DNA of 64,000 nt from Liopterus haemorrhoidalis (taxonomy: Eukaryota; Arthropoda; Insecta; Coleoptera; Dytiscidae), in assembly GCA_963971575.1 (NCBI GenBank), contig OZ020623.1:14448980-14512979 (forward strand). Direction: 5' to 3'. The position numbers and the translations under genes were made by a program. Within the stretch, counting starts at the first letter, position 1. The number at the start of each line of letters is the position of its first letter. Below, one piece after another: positions 31,065 through 41,730 of this stretch. The notes under the pieces were generated by a model, which saw nothing but the letters and a program-made list of their open reading frames with translations, ran no database searches and had not been told where the DNA came from.

Positions 31065-31845
31065 AGCCTATGTTCAAATCTTGGTTCTGCTCTATCATCA
31101 TACCAAATTACGTGGACATATATCCAACATTTTATTCAAAATAACCCCCTGTTACATGTCTAAAATATGTCAAAATTTCAAAATGGCGCCACTTATTTTC
31201 AAAATTTTCGAATACAAAACAACCTCAAATAGGGAACAATCTACGGGGATAATCTAGAGAACATTCTACGAGGACAGTGCAGGGTATAAAAATGACAGGA
31301 CTGTGTGAAAATTACTGTCAAAAACCTACAGAATAGACCTCCAGTTATTAAATGCTGTATTGTTTGAAATTTCATCTTTTATACAAGGATTTTTAGCCAT
31401 AATTTTTATTAATATTTTTGAACACAGTATGTTGGACACAAAACGTATGGGGCAAAGTAAAGTGACAGGATCAAGAAAGCAATGTTGTAAGCAATTTTCT
31501 TAAAGCTTTTCTCTGATTGCAATCTAAAAGTACAATGTACTGGTGGACGCAGGTGCGTTGAAGTTACTCTGAAGGGAAGCAAACTGAATTAACAAATATA
31601 AGAAAGAACTGAAAGCAAATGAATTAAGGGAGAGTGCAGCTCTTAATTAAAAGAGTGAAATAAACATTGAAACAAGAATAAATACAGCATTCATTTCAAT
31701 TATGCTGTAGGTGGGGATTTAAATGTTTTCATTTGTTAACTGAAATATGAATTTTAATTTTTATATTTTCTGCTCCCGATGACCAGAAAAATAGAATAAA
31801 TACAAATTATACTGTAAGAAATTAGAGATAAACAGAAAAAAAAAC
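31065..31845. other. Unassigned sequence
   Basis: No recognised element or coding similarity. The part from about 31560 may be an upstream portion of the LINE fragment that follows, but I see no motif to support it. Confidence 0.35.
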
Positions 31846-31849
31846 ATTA

Positions 31850-32356
31850 AAATGGGAGATAAAAAGAAGTAAAATGTACGAATACGGAGGCTTTTCAACA
31901 GAAGAAGTAAGGAGGAAAAAAGAAAGTGGACATGGAATGCAGGGGATGGTAGAAATAATGAAGGACATACAGCAACAAGAATTAAGCGAGAGAATAAATG
32001 AATCAAGGTACAATAATAAGTACAAAAAAAAAACATGCAAAGACCGCTGTATCGAAAAGAAATGGGAAACGGGAAAAAAAAAAGAATAATTGCAAGGTTT
32101 AGATGAAGAAAAGGCGAACAAATTTTAGTTAAAAGAGGAGGATAAACGATGTAGAATGTGCAGAAAAGAAAGGGAGACGATTGAATATATGCTCAAAGGA
32201 TGTGAAGAAATGAGAAGCAAAGGAGGAACAAGAGAAGATATTTTAAACGAAAATGGCTGCGGACATACATGGATGAAAGAGGTAATGGAGAGAAGAAAAG
32301 AAATTGAAGAAAAAGAAAATAATAGGAACAAAGCAAAACAGATTTCAAACCGATAG
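31850..32356 (+). pseudogene. R1/I-like LINE C-terminal fragment
   Basis: Related to 19330-21597. YEYGGFSTEEVRRKK, then DIQQQELSERINESRYNNKY, then KRCRMCRKERETIEYMLKGC, the Cys-Cys-His-Cys type C-terminal motif, then WMKEVMERRKEIEE and a stop. Two stops and a frameshift lie near 32089-32150. The DD41D mariner at 32375 inserted just downstream of the frame's stop. Confidence 0.65.
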
Positions 32357-32374
32357 GTAGAAATTAGATTTATA

Positions 32375-33685
32375 CAAGGTGTCTCAAAAGAAATTTTATA
32401 TTTAGTGGATCGATTAAAAAAAAAGTAAGCCGTATATAGAAAAAATGTTTATTAATTATTAAAAAACACTTTTTGGGGATTTATTTCTTAAAAATAATAT
32501 CGTCTAAATGTAGACCCTCGCGTTCTCGGCACTCATTTAATCGAACAGTAAAATTACTTATGACGTCTCGGCAGGTGGACTCAGGGATGGCTGCCATTTC
32601 GTGACGGATATTTTCTTTCAAATGCGCCAGTGAAGTCGGTTTATTGGCGTAAACTTTAGATTTAAGATAACCCCATAGGAAAAAGTCCATAGGGGTTAAA
32701 TCTGGACTGCGTGGAGGCCAATTTATGTCACCTCTCCGGGAGATCAATTTGCCTGAGAAAATTTCACGAACACGTGGCAGAGACATATTGGACGTGTGTG
32801 AAGTTGCTCCGTCCTGTTGGAACCATGTTCTTTGGTTATAGCCAGGAAAGTTTTGCAGTTCAGGTACCAAGAAGTTGTCTAACATCTCCACATAACGCTC
32901 TGAATTCACTGTAACTGCGCGCCCCCTTTCGTCTTCAAAAAAGTAAGGGCCGATAATTCCTCGCGCCGACATCGCAGCCCGTACGGTCACTTTAGGCGAA
33001 TGTAGGGGTTTCTGATGTTTGCGTTTCGGATTCGTTGCACTCCAGTAGCGGCAGTTCTGCTTATTTACGTGGCCATTAAGATGAAAATGAGCTTAATCCG
33101 AAAACAAAATGTTGGTAAACGTTGAAAATCGCTCAATCACCTGATTTACGAAATTAAGCCTCTGACTGACATCTTGGGGCTTTAATTCTTTCACCAATTG
33201 AATTTTGTAGGTGTCCAGCTTTAGGTCTTTGTGCATAATGCGATGTAATGATGATCTACGCACATTTAAAGCACTTGTGCGCTTCCGAATTGAAAGGTTC
33301 GGGTCGTCACGAACAGACTGATTAACATTCTCCACGTTTTCTACCGTTCTTGATGACCTAGGTCGCCCGGATTTTGATTTATCCAGCGTTGTACCAGTCT
33401 CTTCAAACTTTTTAACCCAATGTCGAATGAGAGGAATGCTTGGCGCATCATTTAAGTGGCGAAAACCTCGAATACTGCAGAATTTTCTACGCGCTACAGT
33501 CGCCGAATCACCGTTTTTTGTAAAACTCTCGCACGCATAACGCGCGGTCTGCTCCCGAGAAACGCTCCATAGCGACAGAATTCCCAAGAGCCAGGCTACC
33601 GATTGACATAACCGCCGCGCCCCTCGGATACGTTGCGTTCACGCAGTAAGCTAAATAAATATAAAATTTCTTTTGAGACACCTTG
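32375..33685 (-). mobile_element. DD41D-type mariner, copy 2 (1311 bp)
   Basis: Ends CAAGGTGTCTCAAAAGAAAT and complement, TA at 32373-32374 and 33686-33687. It is one base longer than the other two copies because of an extra T in the frame near 33515. Confidence 0.9.
32481..33570 (-). pseudogene. Mariner-group transposase (DD41D), frameshift plus nonsense
   Basis: Same protein as at 44157-45245. The sixth T in a T-run near 33515 shifts the frame just after the start (other copies have five), replacing CVREFYKNGDS by an out-of-frame start. The Glu after the first catalytic Asp (FSDEAHF) has become TAA near 33093. The C-terminal half is intact, with QQDGATSHTS and DLTPMDFFLWG keeping Asp at the second and third positions. 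Trp of VTVWAAMS is Arg. It cannot make a complete transposase. Confidence 0.85.
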
Positions 33686-34034
33686 TATTTTAGTTAAGAC
33701 TTATTATGTAGGGAATATATAAATATATAATAAAATGTAGTAGATAACATTAAATGTAATAATTATTTAATTAAAATAAATTGAATTGAATACTGTAAGA
33801 AATTAATATTACTATTTTGAGCACAGCTGTTAATTTAGCATCTATGTAAATATCACCGCATTGCTAAAGATATTATTTCACTGGAACTGCTCACCGCGGC
33901 AGTTGGGAGTAACGGCTGGCAGTCCACAACTATTTTTGAAATTTTAAACAGAAACTACAAAGGCTATTTTTTCAAGTTTGTTTCAACAAATAAGGGTAAT
34001 AAGAAAAGTTTTAATATACACAAGAGTTACTCAC

Positions 34035-34700
34035 ACATCGAAATTATTTCTCAACGTAGTCGCCACCAACATTAAGACATGTGTCGTAATGGGGAACCAG
34101 TTTCATTATACCCTCCTCATACCATGTTGCTGCCTGGGTTCTCAACCGATCCTGGACACTGGTTTCCAGCTACTCATTAGTGTTGAAACCCTTCTTTCCC
34201 AACCACAACTTTCATCCTGGTGAACAAATTGAAATCGCTTGGTGCCAAATCTGGGCTGTAGGGCGGGTGGTCGAATATCTCTCATTCGAAATTTTTGAGT
34301 AGTTCATTTGTTTATGCTGCGGTACAAGAGCTTGCATTGTTATGAATAAGGACAATGCCTCATGACAACATGCTTCTCCTTTTGTTCTGTATTGCTCCCC
34401 GTAGACATTTCAGGGTTTCACAATAAATCGCTGCAGTAATTGTAATTCCAGGCTCCATGAACTCCACCAGCAAAATTCCTTTTCAGTTCCAAAACACAGT
34501 AGCCATTAGCTTTCTGTTGGACAAGGTTTATTTGAATTTCTTTGGTTTGTTGGGCGAGTTAGTATGCATTATTTCGATTATTATTTTGTTTCGGTGTTCA
34601 CGAACTTAACCCACGTTTCGTTCATTGTTGCCTTTTGCTTATAGAAAATGGATCACAGAGCGAATCTCGCATGCTGTGGGATCTTTGATTGTAGTAGCCA
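34035..34700 (-). pseudogene. Mariner transposase relic with internal deletion
   Basis: On the minus strand the start reads MATTIKDPTACEIRSVIHFL, then jumps to VKFVNTETK, LSNRKLMATVFWN and EFMEPGITITAAIYCETLK. The second motif is HNNASSCTAA (Asp to Asn), and PPYSPDLAPSDFNLFTRMK keeps the third Asp. It ends with LNVGGDYVEK. Several stops interrupt it. The middle of the N-terminal domain is missing. Element ends were not located. Confidence 0.65.
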
Positions 34701-34869
34701 TGATAAAACAACGCTCACATCAAAACTATGGTACGTAATGGTTAAACCGGTTGTGACTAGGATGATTAAGTAAAGGATGCGCTATTCGTATACTAACATT
34801 GACGATTGTGTGGAAACCCCTGTTGAGAAAGAAGGCAATATATGTCTGTACTGTGCACACTGCAACTAC

Positions 34870-35185
34870 GTAATGCGCATGTGCTACATTTGAATTTGAA
34901 ACAAGCGTATTTTTAAATGAAAATAATTATGGAATTTCTCAGAAATTATTCTAAAATCTCGTAATTTCACAGCAAATTTTATAACATATTTGAGAAATTT
35001 GTATAACACGGTGTTAATTTTCTGCGTATCGTGTCAAACGGACCTGAAACTGTATAAATGTGTATTTAAAATTTATCTAATCATTTTAAAATAATATTAT
35101 TTGTCATTAAAACAATCTTTAATGATATTTTAAAAATTAAAGGCTGCCAATAAAGGAGGCAGTATTATGAATTTAATCAGTCAGT
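34870..35185. other. Unassigned AT-rich sequence
   Basis: Nothing recognisable up to the SINE's target duplication. Confidence 0.35.
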
Positions 35186-35198
35186 TAAAGGATAAAGT

Positions 35199-35398
35199 TT
35201 TTGCCGGTCGCTATGGCGTAGTGGTCAGCTCATTTGACTGCTAACCGTGGGGACTCGGGTTCGAATCCCGGTCATGGCATGGATGTTTGTATTTGTCATA
35301 AAATTAATAAAGTATCCAAAATAAAAAAAATAACAGAGTAGCTGGCTAAAGGTCCATATATATTAGGACTAAAGAGCCAAAATCAATAAAAAAAAAAA
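35199..35398 (+). mobile_element. tRNA-derived SINE with perfect 12-bp target duplication
   Basis: Box A TGGCGTAGTGG at 35214-35224 and box B GGTTCGAATCC at 35258-35268 form a tRNA-like head (GCCGGTCGC... to GGTCATGGC). A body of about 110 bp follows, with GTAGCTGGCTAAAGGTCC, and ends in a poly(A) run. AAAGGATAAAGT is duplicated at 35187-35198 and 35399-35410. The perfect duplication and clean poly(A) argue for recent insertion by LINE machinery. Confidence 0.88.
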
Positions 35399-35411
35399 AA
35401 AGGATAAAGTG

Positions 35412-35814
35412 GTAGTTACAATAAACTAAAAGCTTGAAAAATATTAGTGCCAAATAATATTACCCAAACATCTTGTTGCAAAAATTACATGACTATGGCC
35501 CGATTGCAAGAATCTCTATTAAATTTAATGATTCAAAATACCAGAGGTGGCTAGCTATGGGTCCTTTTCAAATATTCCGATAAGACGTTGAAGGGCCACA
35601 TCCTTTGAGTATCCCCCCACAAACCACAAATTAATTTAATTTTTATCGTTCGATTAATGAAGGATTGAAAGACGGATGTACAAAATGAAATATATGGGCG
35701 AGGGGGTGTAGAGGGGTTAATTTTGATATATATTTTTTTACATTACATAGAAATATTCTAATCTTTACCTATAAGGGATGGTTTGATAATTTTTATTTGG
35801 TTGTGATAATTGAT
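35412..35814. other. Unassigned sequence
   Basis: Nothing recognisable. Confidence 0.35.
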
Positions 35815-35817
35815 TAA

Positions 35818-36076
35818 GGCCCGGTCTTTCCACCTTCAGTTAAAGTCCCAGGTAACTATCTGACAGATAAGGTTATTTGTAACTTCATCTGTTGAATAAA
35901 TGTCAATACCAGTCAGTGAATCCAATACGTCAGTCTCATTATCCGTTAGATAACTTTCCGATAGATACATTTGTATAGAAAGAAGGGATGACATTTACTC
36001 AGCAGATGAAGTTACAAATAACCTTATCTGTCAGATAGTTACCTGGGACTTTATCTGAAGGTGGAAAGACCGGGCC
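35818..36076. mobile_element. Harbinger-type MITE, TAA target
   Basis: Inverted arms of about 75 bp, nearly perfect, begin GGCCCGGTCTTTCCACCTTC. TAA flanks both ends (35815-35817 and 36077-36079), as expected for PIF/Harbinger (TWA). It is 259 bp and non-coding. High arm identity suggests relative youth. Confidence 0.8.
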
Positions 36077-36079
36077 TAA

Positions 36080-36623
36080 ATGAAAGCATGGAAATAAAAT
36101 ATATAACACAAATAGATACACATATTTTTATTCGTTTTGAAATATCACAAGTCTGTTGAACATTTTTCTTTTCGCCACTTTGTGTATATCTAACAATTTA
36201 GCACAGTAATAGCGTCTTACGTGTGTACGAAGTACCGCGATATATATCTTTCTCACTCAGTAATCATCCTAGGGTTGGGAGGTACTGACTGATAGAATGT
36301 AAAACACTACTGCACAAGCGCCGCTTACCAATGGCAACTGAGTTTCCATTGACCATATAACGGAACTTGAAAAAAAAAAGTTGTCATATTTCGCTGTAAC
36401 TGCTCGGCAGTCACCATGACAGCCGAAAACATGTTTTTAAGGTACAACTTTTTCTTGCATATTAACGTGAGCTCCGTCAAAAACAATTTTCTTCTGAGCC
36501 AACCCTTATTCTGGGTGCTCGCCTATACATGAATGACAGGGTTCTTGGTAAAAATGAGAAACATAGTAAAAGTAAAAAACATGTCTTCTTTAAAAGAGAC
36601 ATTCTGGCCATATTAGTAACATA
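36080..36623. other. Unassigned sequence
   Basis: No element ends or coding similarity were seen. Confidence 0.35.
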
Positions 36624-36626
36624 TAA

Positions 36627-37232
36627 TGCTTGGTTTATATACGGAACAAGAATAAGGAATAGGAAATAAGAATAGTAAACAAGATGTTAAAACATGGCTG
36701 CGCCGTATATCGGTTTATGTATGAATGAAATTTAACTTAAACACAAGAAATGTTGGTAATGGTTAGTTTATATACGGAACAAGAATAAGGAATAGGAAAT
36801 AAGAATAGAACACAAGAGTAAAAAATATTAAACCGTTTATATAGGACATATCATTTCGTCGCTGCGCCTGCGTACTTGCTTTGGCCTGTGTTTAACGTTT
36901 GTCACTTGACAGGTTCCGATTCATATAACCTTTAAAAAAAAATCGTTTATTACCGTTAAAAACATTTTGTTGTTGTTTACAACCCTCTGATCACAACTGA
37001 AAAACATCTGTTGAACAAACTTTATTACGGCAGACATTTTGATTGCTGTGCGCAGGCTTATCGTGTCTTATTCTTGAAATAAGAATAAAATGTTGAATGT
37101 TACCAACTATTCTTATGTTTAAGTTAAATTTCATTCCTACATAAACCGATATACGGCGCAGCCATGTTTTAACATCTTGTGTACTATTCTTATTTCCTAT
37201 TCCTTATTCTTGTTCCGTATATAAACCAACCA
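36627..37232. mobile_element. Harbinger-type MITE pair, first set of ends (A and A')
   Basis: Left end TGCTTGGTTTATATACGG and right inverted end TGGTTGGTTTATATACGG, each followed by AACAAGAATAAGG, with TAA outside both. Inner arm sequence (AACATGGCTGCGCCGTATAT) matches between this left and this right end, which is why I pair them. The right end lies beyond the left end of the second set, so the two sets interleave. Confidence 0.6.
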
Positions 37233-37461
37233 TAACATTTAACAATTTATTCTTATTCCAAGAATAAGAGACGAGAAGCAATGCGTACGTTATATTAAAC
37301 ACAACAACCTGTCAAGTGACAACCGCTAAACACAGGCCAACGCAAGTACGCAGGCGCAGCGACGAAATGTTATGTCCGATATAAACGGTTTCATATTTTT
37401 TATTCTTGTGTACTATTCTTATTTCCCATTCCATATTCTTGTTCCGTATATAAACCAACCA
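36760..37461. mobile_element. Harbinger-type MITE pair, second set of ends (B and B')
   Basis: Left end TGGTTAGTTTATATACGG and right inverted end TGGTTGGTTTATATACGG, with TAA outside both (36757-36759 and 37462-37464). Inner arm words CTGCGCCTGCGTACTTGC and TGTCACTTGACAGG match only between these two ends. Order along the DNA is A, B, A', B'. Confidence 0.6.
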
Positions 37462-37464
37462 TAA

Positions 37465-38010
37465 GATGTTTTGCATTTAATTGTTAACTTACTGTTTAGT
37501 TATGTCATTTTGTAGTTATTTTGGATTGAAAATAAAAGAAACAAATGATAAATATTTCGTAGAAAAATAAGTTTAAATTTATTTTAAGTACAAACGAGAT
37601 GCATAACTAATGTATGTCTAGCAGATAAGCTTTCAAAGATAGAGTATTTTAAAATTAACACAGAACTGTAGCAGTGTATGCGTTTTCTCTGGAATGCAGG
37701 ATTTCTTTTACTTCGTTAGTTTTAAATATTTGGAGATAAAACTAACTTAGCAATATATTAAATTGCAGGTTCAGTAGGTTTGCAGATTTGTAATATTATA
37801 ACAACCAGTTGCCTATGGGTTGCCAGCGTAAACTGCCCGGTAAACATTTTTTGTAGGAAAATTACAAAAAAGATGATTGTTTTATAATAATACAGAAATT
37901 CGTAGGACGCTAGGAAAGTTTTGATATACGGCTGTATAAATAAACATAGCAAGTTTATTCTTGCATCATTAAATAGACCATTCAAAACACAAGATACACT
38001 GGTTATAATA
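37465..38010. other. Unassigned AT-rich sequence
   Basis: Nothing recognisable; short open frames here have no similarity. Confidence 0.35.
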
Positions 38011-38014
38011 TAAG

Positions 38015-38221
38015 TGAGTTAAAGCAACGAGATCATCGTGCAATAATTTTGTACAATTTCAAACGTGGTTTGTCTGCCGAAGAGTGTATCTCCAAAATGT
38101 TTACTATTCTTTCTGAGAATTGTCCAAGCCGGGGTGTTTCCTTGATACAAAACAAAGAGAAGAACATTACAAGAGAAAAAATTTTCTTCGTCCAGGAAGT
38201 CCCCGTGAAACAGTTACTCCT
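38015..38221 (+). pseudogene. Mariner transposase N-terminal relic
   Basis: ILYNFKRGLSAEECISKMF and NCPSRGVS match the first HTH region of a mariner group also seen at 59022-59480; a shifted frame then gives LRPGSPRETVT. Coding similarity ends where the foldback-like half element begins (38222), so that insertion or a linked deletion removed the rest. Confidence 0.5.
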
Positions 38222-38630
38222 GTTTGGTTAGAAGAAGCCGAGCGAAGCGAGCTACCCATCATCTAGTTTAATGACAAAACACTATCTTAGGTTAGGTTTG
38301 GTTAGAAGAAGCCGAGCGAAGCCAGCTACCCATCATCTAGTTTAATGACAAAACAAACTTACACTAACATAATGCCACCTGTTTAGAATCACCATACATT
38401 GAACACCGCACATTGTAGTTATTTAATAAGTGTAGTCTGACAACTTTTATTGACCACTGCTTTTTTGGCTTTCCGATCTACTCGGCATTTCTCTCAAATA
38501 TTTACAAAATATTTTTTTTCGATGAATTGATCATTCGATGAATTGATTTTCGATGAATTGATTTTCGATGAATTGATTTTCGATGAATTGATTTTCAATG
38601 AATTGATTTTCGATGAACTTACCGTGAATC
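38222..38630. mobile_element. Foldback-like element, right half only
   Basis: Two GAAGCCGAGCGAAG-containing direct units lead to CACCTGTTTAGAATCACC, the AGTCTGACAACTTTTATTG block and a run of TCGATGAATTGATTTT units ending CGATGAACTTACCGTGAATC. All match the right half of 15854-17110. Its terminus equals the left terminus of the complete copy, which confirms the ends. No left arm is present. Confidence 0.7.
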
Positions 38631-38636
38631 CCTCAA

Positions 38637-38722
38637 AGTTACTATGATAGTAACTGACCTTGGTCATAGTGACAATTTATTTACTATGATCATAGTAACT
38701 GAATTACAGAATTGGTCTGAAT
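38637..38722 (-). repeat. Fragment of the TTACTATGA inverted-repeat element
   Basis: On the minus strand CAGACCAATTCTGTAA is followed by CAGTTACTATGATCATAG and AAGGTCAGTTACTATCATAG, matching the left half of the element at 20946-21354. Confidence 0.6.
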
Positions 38723-38724
38723 AT

Positions 38725-39255
38725 TGAATTCTAATTCCATTCGAATAAAAAAAAAAATTAAATCTGTCCGGTTACTTAATAATCACTTGTATACTAAATT
38801 ATTTCTTTTATTTTAACTTTAAAATAGCCAAAATTATAATGCGGAACATGTGTGTTTCGTTAGAGATAAAAATCGTTTAACCAAATGTCTTGCATTAGAT
38901 TTTGATTAAGTGGTACGTCTATTTAGAATTAAGGGTTTTCTAACTAAATGGCGGATTAAATAGCATTTTACAGCTGTTGTTTCTTTCAATTTGAAGATCA
39001 GGTATAAATTGAAATTTTAAACCTGCATTTTGGGTCGCAGGTGCTTTATGTTATGCAACTGTCTTTAGTCCACGTCTATTAGATCTTAGATTAGTTAACT
39101 GGAAATCTACTTAACGGTAGGTATAACTCCCACAGATTATATGTTTCCTATACAAGACTAGTAATCTATATTAATTAAACTGGATGCCCCATATTTGGTT
39201 TCTACACAAAAAGGGGAGGCTGAGAAGCATTATTTTTTTTATTCACGCTGAATTA
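38725..39255. other. Unassigned AT-rich sequence
   Basis: Nothing recognisable. Confidence 0.35.
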
Positions 39256-39870
39256 AAAAAATTGAAGTGAAGTGTGAATTTTCACACATTTCAGAATGTT
39301 GTAGGTATTTAATAAGTGTAAGAAGTCAACATAATATTGGATGGCTAGGTCTATAGGGTGTTTGTTTGAAACGGGGCACCCCGAAAATCTCCTTTATTTG
39401 TAAACATTCAAAAAATCTTCAGAACAAAAGTTAAACTAGACAAAAACTGAGGCACTTCCAGTTTCACCGGAAATGATGTCAACTTTTGATCTAGCATAGG
39501 GAATCGATAATTTTATATTTTTTTCCTAAAAGTACATTAAATTAGCTTCACAATGACACCAAAAAATCATATTTTTATGTTAACCATTTCAAAATGGCGA
39601 CCATTTATTTACAAAATAATAATCAACATAAGTTTTACAAAGTTGAACGTAGCAAGCTTCGTAGCAAGCACATATTTGGACACATTTTTGACAAAAATCA
39701 ATTTAAAAAAAAAATAATAATATAAATTTGGTTGTTGATCTACGCTTTAAAGGCGCATCCCCACTATGCCGCTGTTTGCCAGTTGGCAAGGCCAGCTGGC
39801 AATGCCAACTGGCAAAGCCAGTGGCTGTATAAACGTCCACATCTGTGTTGGCATTTAGTTTAGTCGCACA

Positions 39871-39990
39871 ATGTTCACCGAGGAAGATTTACTAATTGCT
39901 TCAGCTGCTGTTATCATACTTGACAGTGAAGAAAAAATACGCAAACGGCGCAAACGACGGTTTTGGGTACGTCCAAGTCTTCAAAGTAGA
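39871..39990 (+). pseudogene. PIF/Harbinger transposase N-terminal fragment
   Basis: MFTEEDLLIASAAVIILDSE is followed by KRRKRRFWVRPSLQSR, where R-R-x-W-V-R-P-S is the usual start of insect Harbinger nuclease genes. Similarity stops at about 39990, well before the DDE domain. Confidence 0.6.
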
Positions 39991-40004
39991 TCACGCACCG
40001 GACT

Positions 40005-40225
40005 TATTACCTTCTCTCTTTTTTTATTTCGCGCGAATGACACACCAAGTTCTTGATTTTTCTATCAATTACTTCTTTTTGTACTCCAAAACTAACCGCA
40101 ATTTCCAATAGAGCGTCACATCTCTTATTCCTGTCTTTATAGTCCTTTAAACGACAGTCCCACAAAACAGGACGATCCCGGTATAAATCGATCAAATTAA
40201 GCACTTTTTCGTTTGTCCACCCTAT
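40005..40225 (-). pseudogene. MADF (SANT/Myb-like) domain fragment of Harbinger partner protein
   Basis: GWTNEKVLNLIDLYRDRPVL and DCRLKDYKDRNKRCDALLEI form a MADF domain, which binds element DNA in Harbinger systems. KKEVIDRKIKNL-type spacing follows. The domain is open without stops for about 70 codons, then runs into the transposase fragment in the opposite strand, so the C-terminus is lost. Confidence 0.65.
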
Positions 40226-40728
40226 CTATAAACAACGTTGCTCATATGCGTCTGAATCACAACCTGAATTTAAGCCTAAAGCCGCGTGTTGCCAGTTGGC
40301 ACGTCCCCACTCACCGTTCTTATCGGCTTTCTTTGAAGGAGACCGACACTCGAGCGATTCGAGCAACGGTCATGTCTACATTACTGCTGGCATTGCCAAC
40401 TGGCCTTGCCAACTGGCAAACTGCGGCATAGTGTGGACGCCGCTTAAGGTTTCATTTGGTATGCCACTTAAAATTTAAAAAAAATATATTTTTTTTTATT
40501 AAATACATAATTGTTTATATTTATCTTGGGATGTGTTTTTTTAAACTCTCAGTATTTTTCCTATATGTGGGTCAAAGAGATGTATAAGCATGCCAAATTT
40601 CAACTTTCTATGTAAAGCCTTTGGCTACAATTTCTATCGTACCACAGACACCGACAGAGTGACGTTATAAGGTTTTTTTGGTGGTCATACCTACAAAACT
40701 CTAAAAAGCTGCTTGAGTGAGCTTAAAC

Positions 40729-41227
40729 CAGTGATGGGATTCAATTTACTCAACAACCGGTTCGCAGGGGTATTGGTTTAAAAACACAAAATTTTCACAA
40801 AATTCAAAATAATATATTTATTTAAATTAATCATAAAGATATGTAATTATTTTAAATATTGCCAAATAGCCATCTGATTTTCAGCCACTTCTACTTCTGT
40901 TTTTGTTTTTACACAAGGATTATCCGAACTGTGATTACTTCTTAACCAATTTAGCACTATCGGTACTGGATCCCAATCTATTAAAGGCAAACCATTCAAA
41001 TTAATAACCTTATATTTGAAACGATCAGTCTGTTACATTTTTCTGTGCATATATTATTCATAAGGCTAAAACCTCTTTCAGCTTGTGCTGAACTGACGGC
41101 TATGGTGTTTAAAATATTTTTGCCTTCTGAATACTTTTGGGAATATCACATTTATTTAAACAAGCGGTTCGCCGAACTTAAAATTCTTAACAAACGGTTC
41201 GAGCGAACCGGGTGAATCCCATCACTG
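40729..41227 (-). mobile_element. hAT deletion derivative with perfect 8-bp duplication
   Basis: Ends CAGTGATGGGATTCA on both sides (inverted). GCTTAAAC is duplicated perfectly at 40721-40728 and 41228-41235. Sub-terminal CCGGTTCG words recur near both ends. The interior keeps only the transposase C-terminus. Confidence 0.88.
40850..41145 (-). pseudogene. hAT transposase dimerisation-domain fragment
   Basis: The minus strand reads KYSEGKNILNTIAVSSAQ and AERGFSLMNNICTEKCNRL, the hATC signature (S-x-A-x-A-E-R-G-F-S), then IVSNIRLLI and stop codons. The catalytic residues lie upstream in a full gene and are absent. Confidence 0.65.
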
Positions 41228-41235
41228 GCTTAAAC

Positions 41236-41728
41236 CCATTAGTCCCCCCCCCTGGCAGCACGCCTGCCCTAGCTATTCTTCCTTGCAAATACGTAGATAA
41301 TAAATACTGTATTATTTCTAGTAAATCTTATTCGCCTTATCTAAGTCGGTTCACTTTGAATGTTTACCTTGAAGTGTAAAAGTATAAGTTTTATCTGAAG
41401 CGATAATGCTTATCTTTTCTTAATGTAGTTAATGTTTATTTTGCAAATGTACTATTTGAAATTTTACTTTTTCATTATATATGTACACTAACAGTATTTA
41501 TTTTTTATTACACTAATTTCTAAATCAATAAATTTGGGGGCTATATTTTTTTCTTTATTATTTCGACCTCATATTTTGTTTCTACACATTTCAAGTTATT
41601 ATAAAATGTTACTGGCAAAAAAATCATTGACGTCATATAAATAGTCACAGCACGCTCTATGCCTTAGCATGGTTTGTTATGAAGCCAAGACCCTGCGGAG
41701 AAGAAAGGGGGATTTGCCCTGAGGAATA
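41236..41728. other. Unassigned sequence
   Basis: Nothing recognisable apart from a C-run near 41245. Confidence 0.35.
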
Positions 41729-41730
41729 TA

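Larger units (their letters stand above)
39750..40443. mobile_element. PIF/Harbinger derivative (694 bp), TTA target
   Basis: Ends carry CCCCACTATGCCGC on the left and the inverted TCCACACTATGCCGC on the right, followed by many copies of TTGCCAGTTGGCA. TTA flanks both ends (39747-39749 and 40444-40446). The two typical Harbinger gene pieces survive as fragments in opposite orientation: the transposase start on the plus strand and a MADF-type DNA-binding protein on the minus strand. Confidence 0.75.
39258..40708 (+). repeat. Dispersed repeat family A, copy split by a Harbinger derivative
   Basis: Starts AAAAAATTGAAGTGAAGTG with hairpin GTGTGAATTTTCACAC and ends with TACCTACAAAACTCTAAAA. The family word at the insertion point reads TACGCTTTAAGG when the insert 39750-40443 and one TTA are removed. 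The interior from 39360 to 39660 differs from the 19-kb copy, so this is another subfamily. Confidence 0.6.

Noticed and set aside
32711..32914. Plus-strand open frame, also seen at 44387-44590
   Set aside because: It is the antisense of the DD41D transposase and is shared only because the elements are copies.
35199..35275. Genuine tRNA gene
   Set aside because: Boxes A and B are good, but the acceptor and anticodon stems do not pair, and a poly(A) tail with target duplication shows a SINE. The tRNA-like segments at 20196, 21200 and 60158 were rejected likewise.
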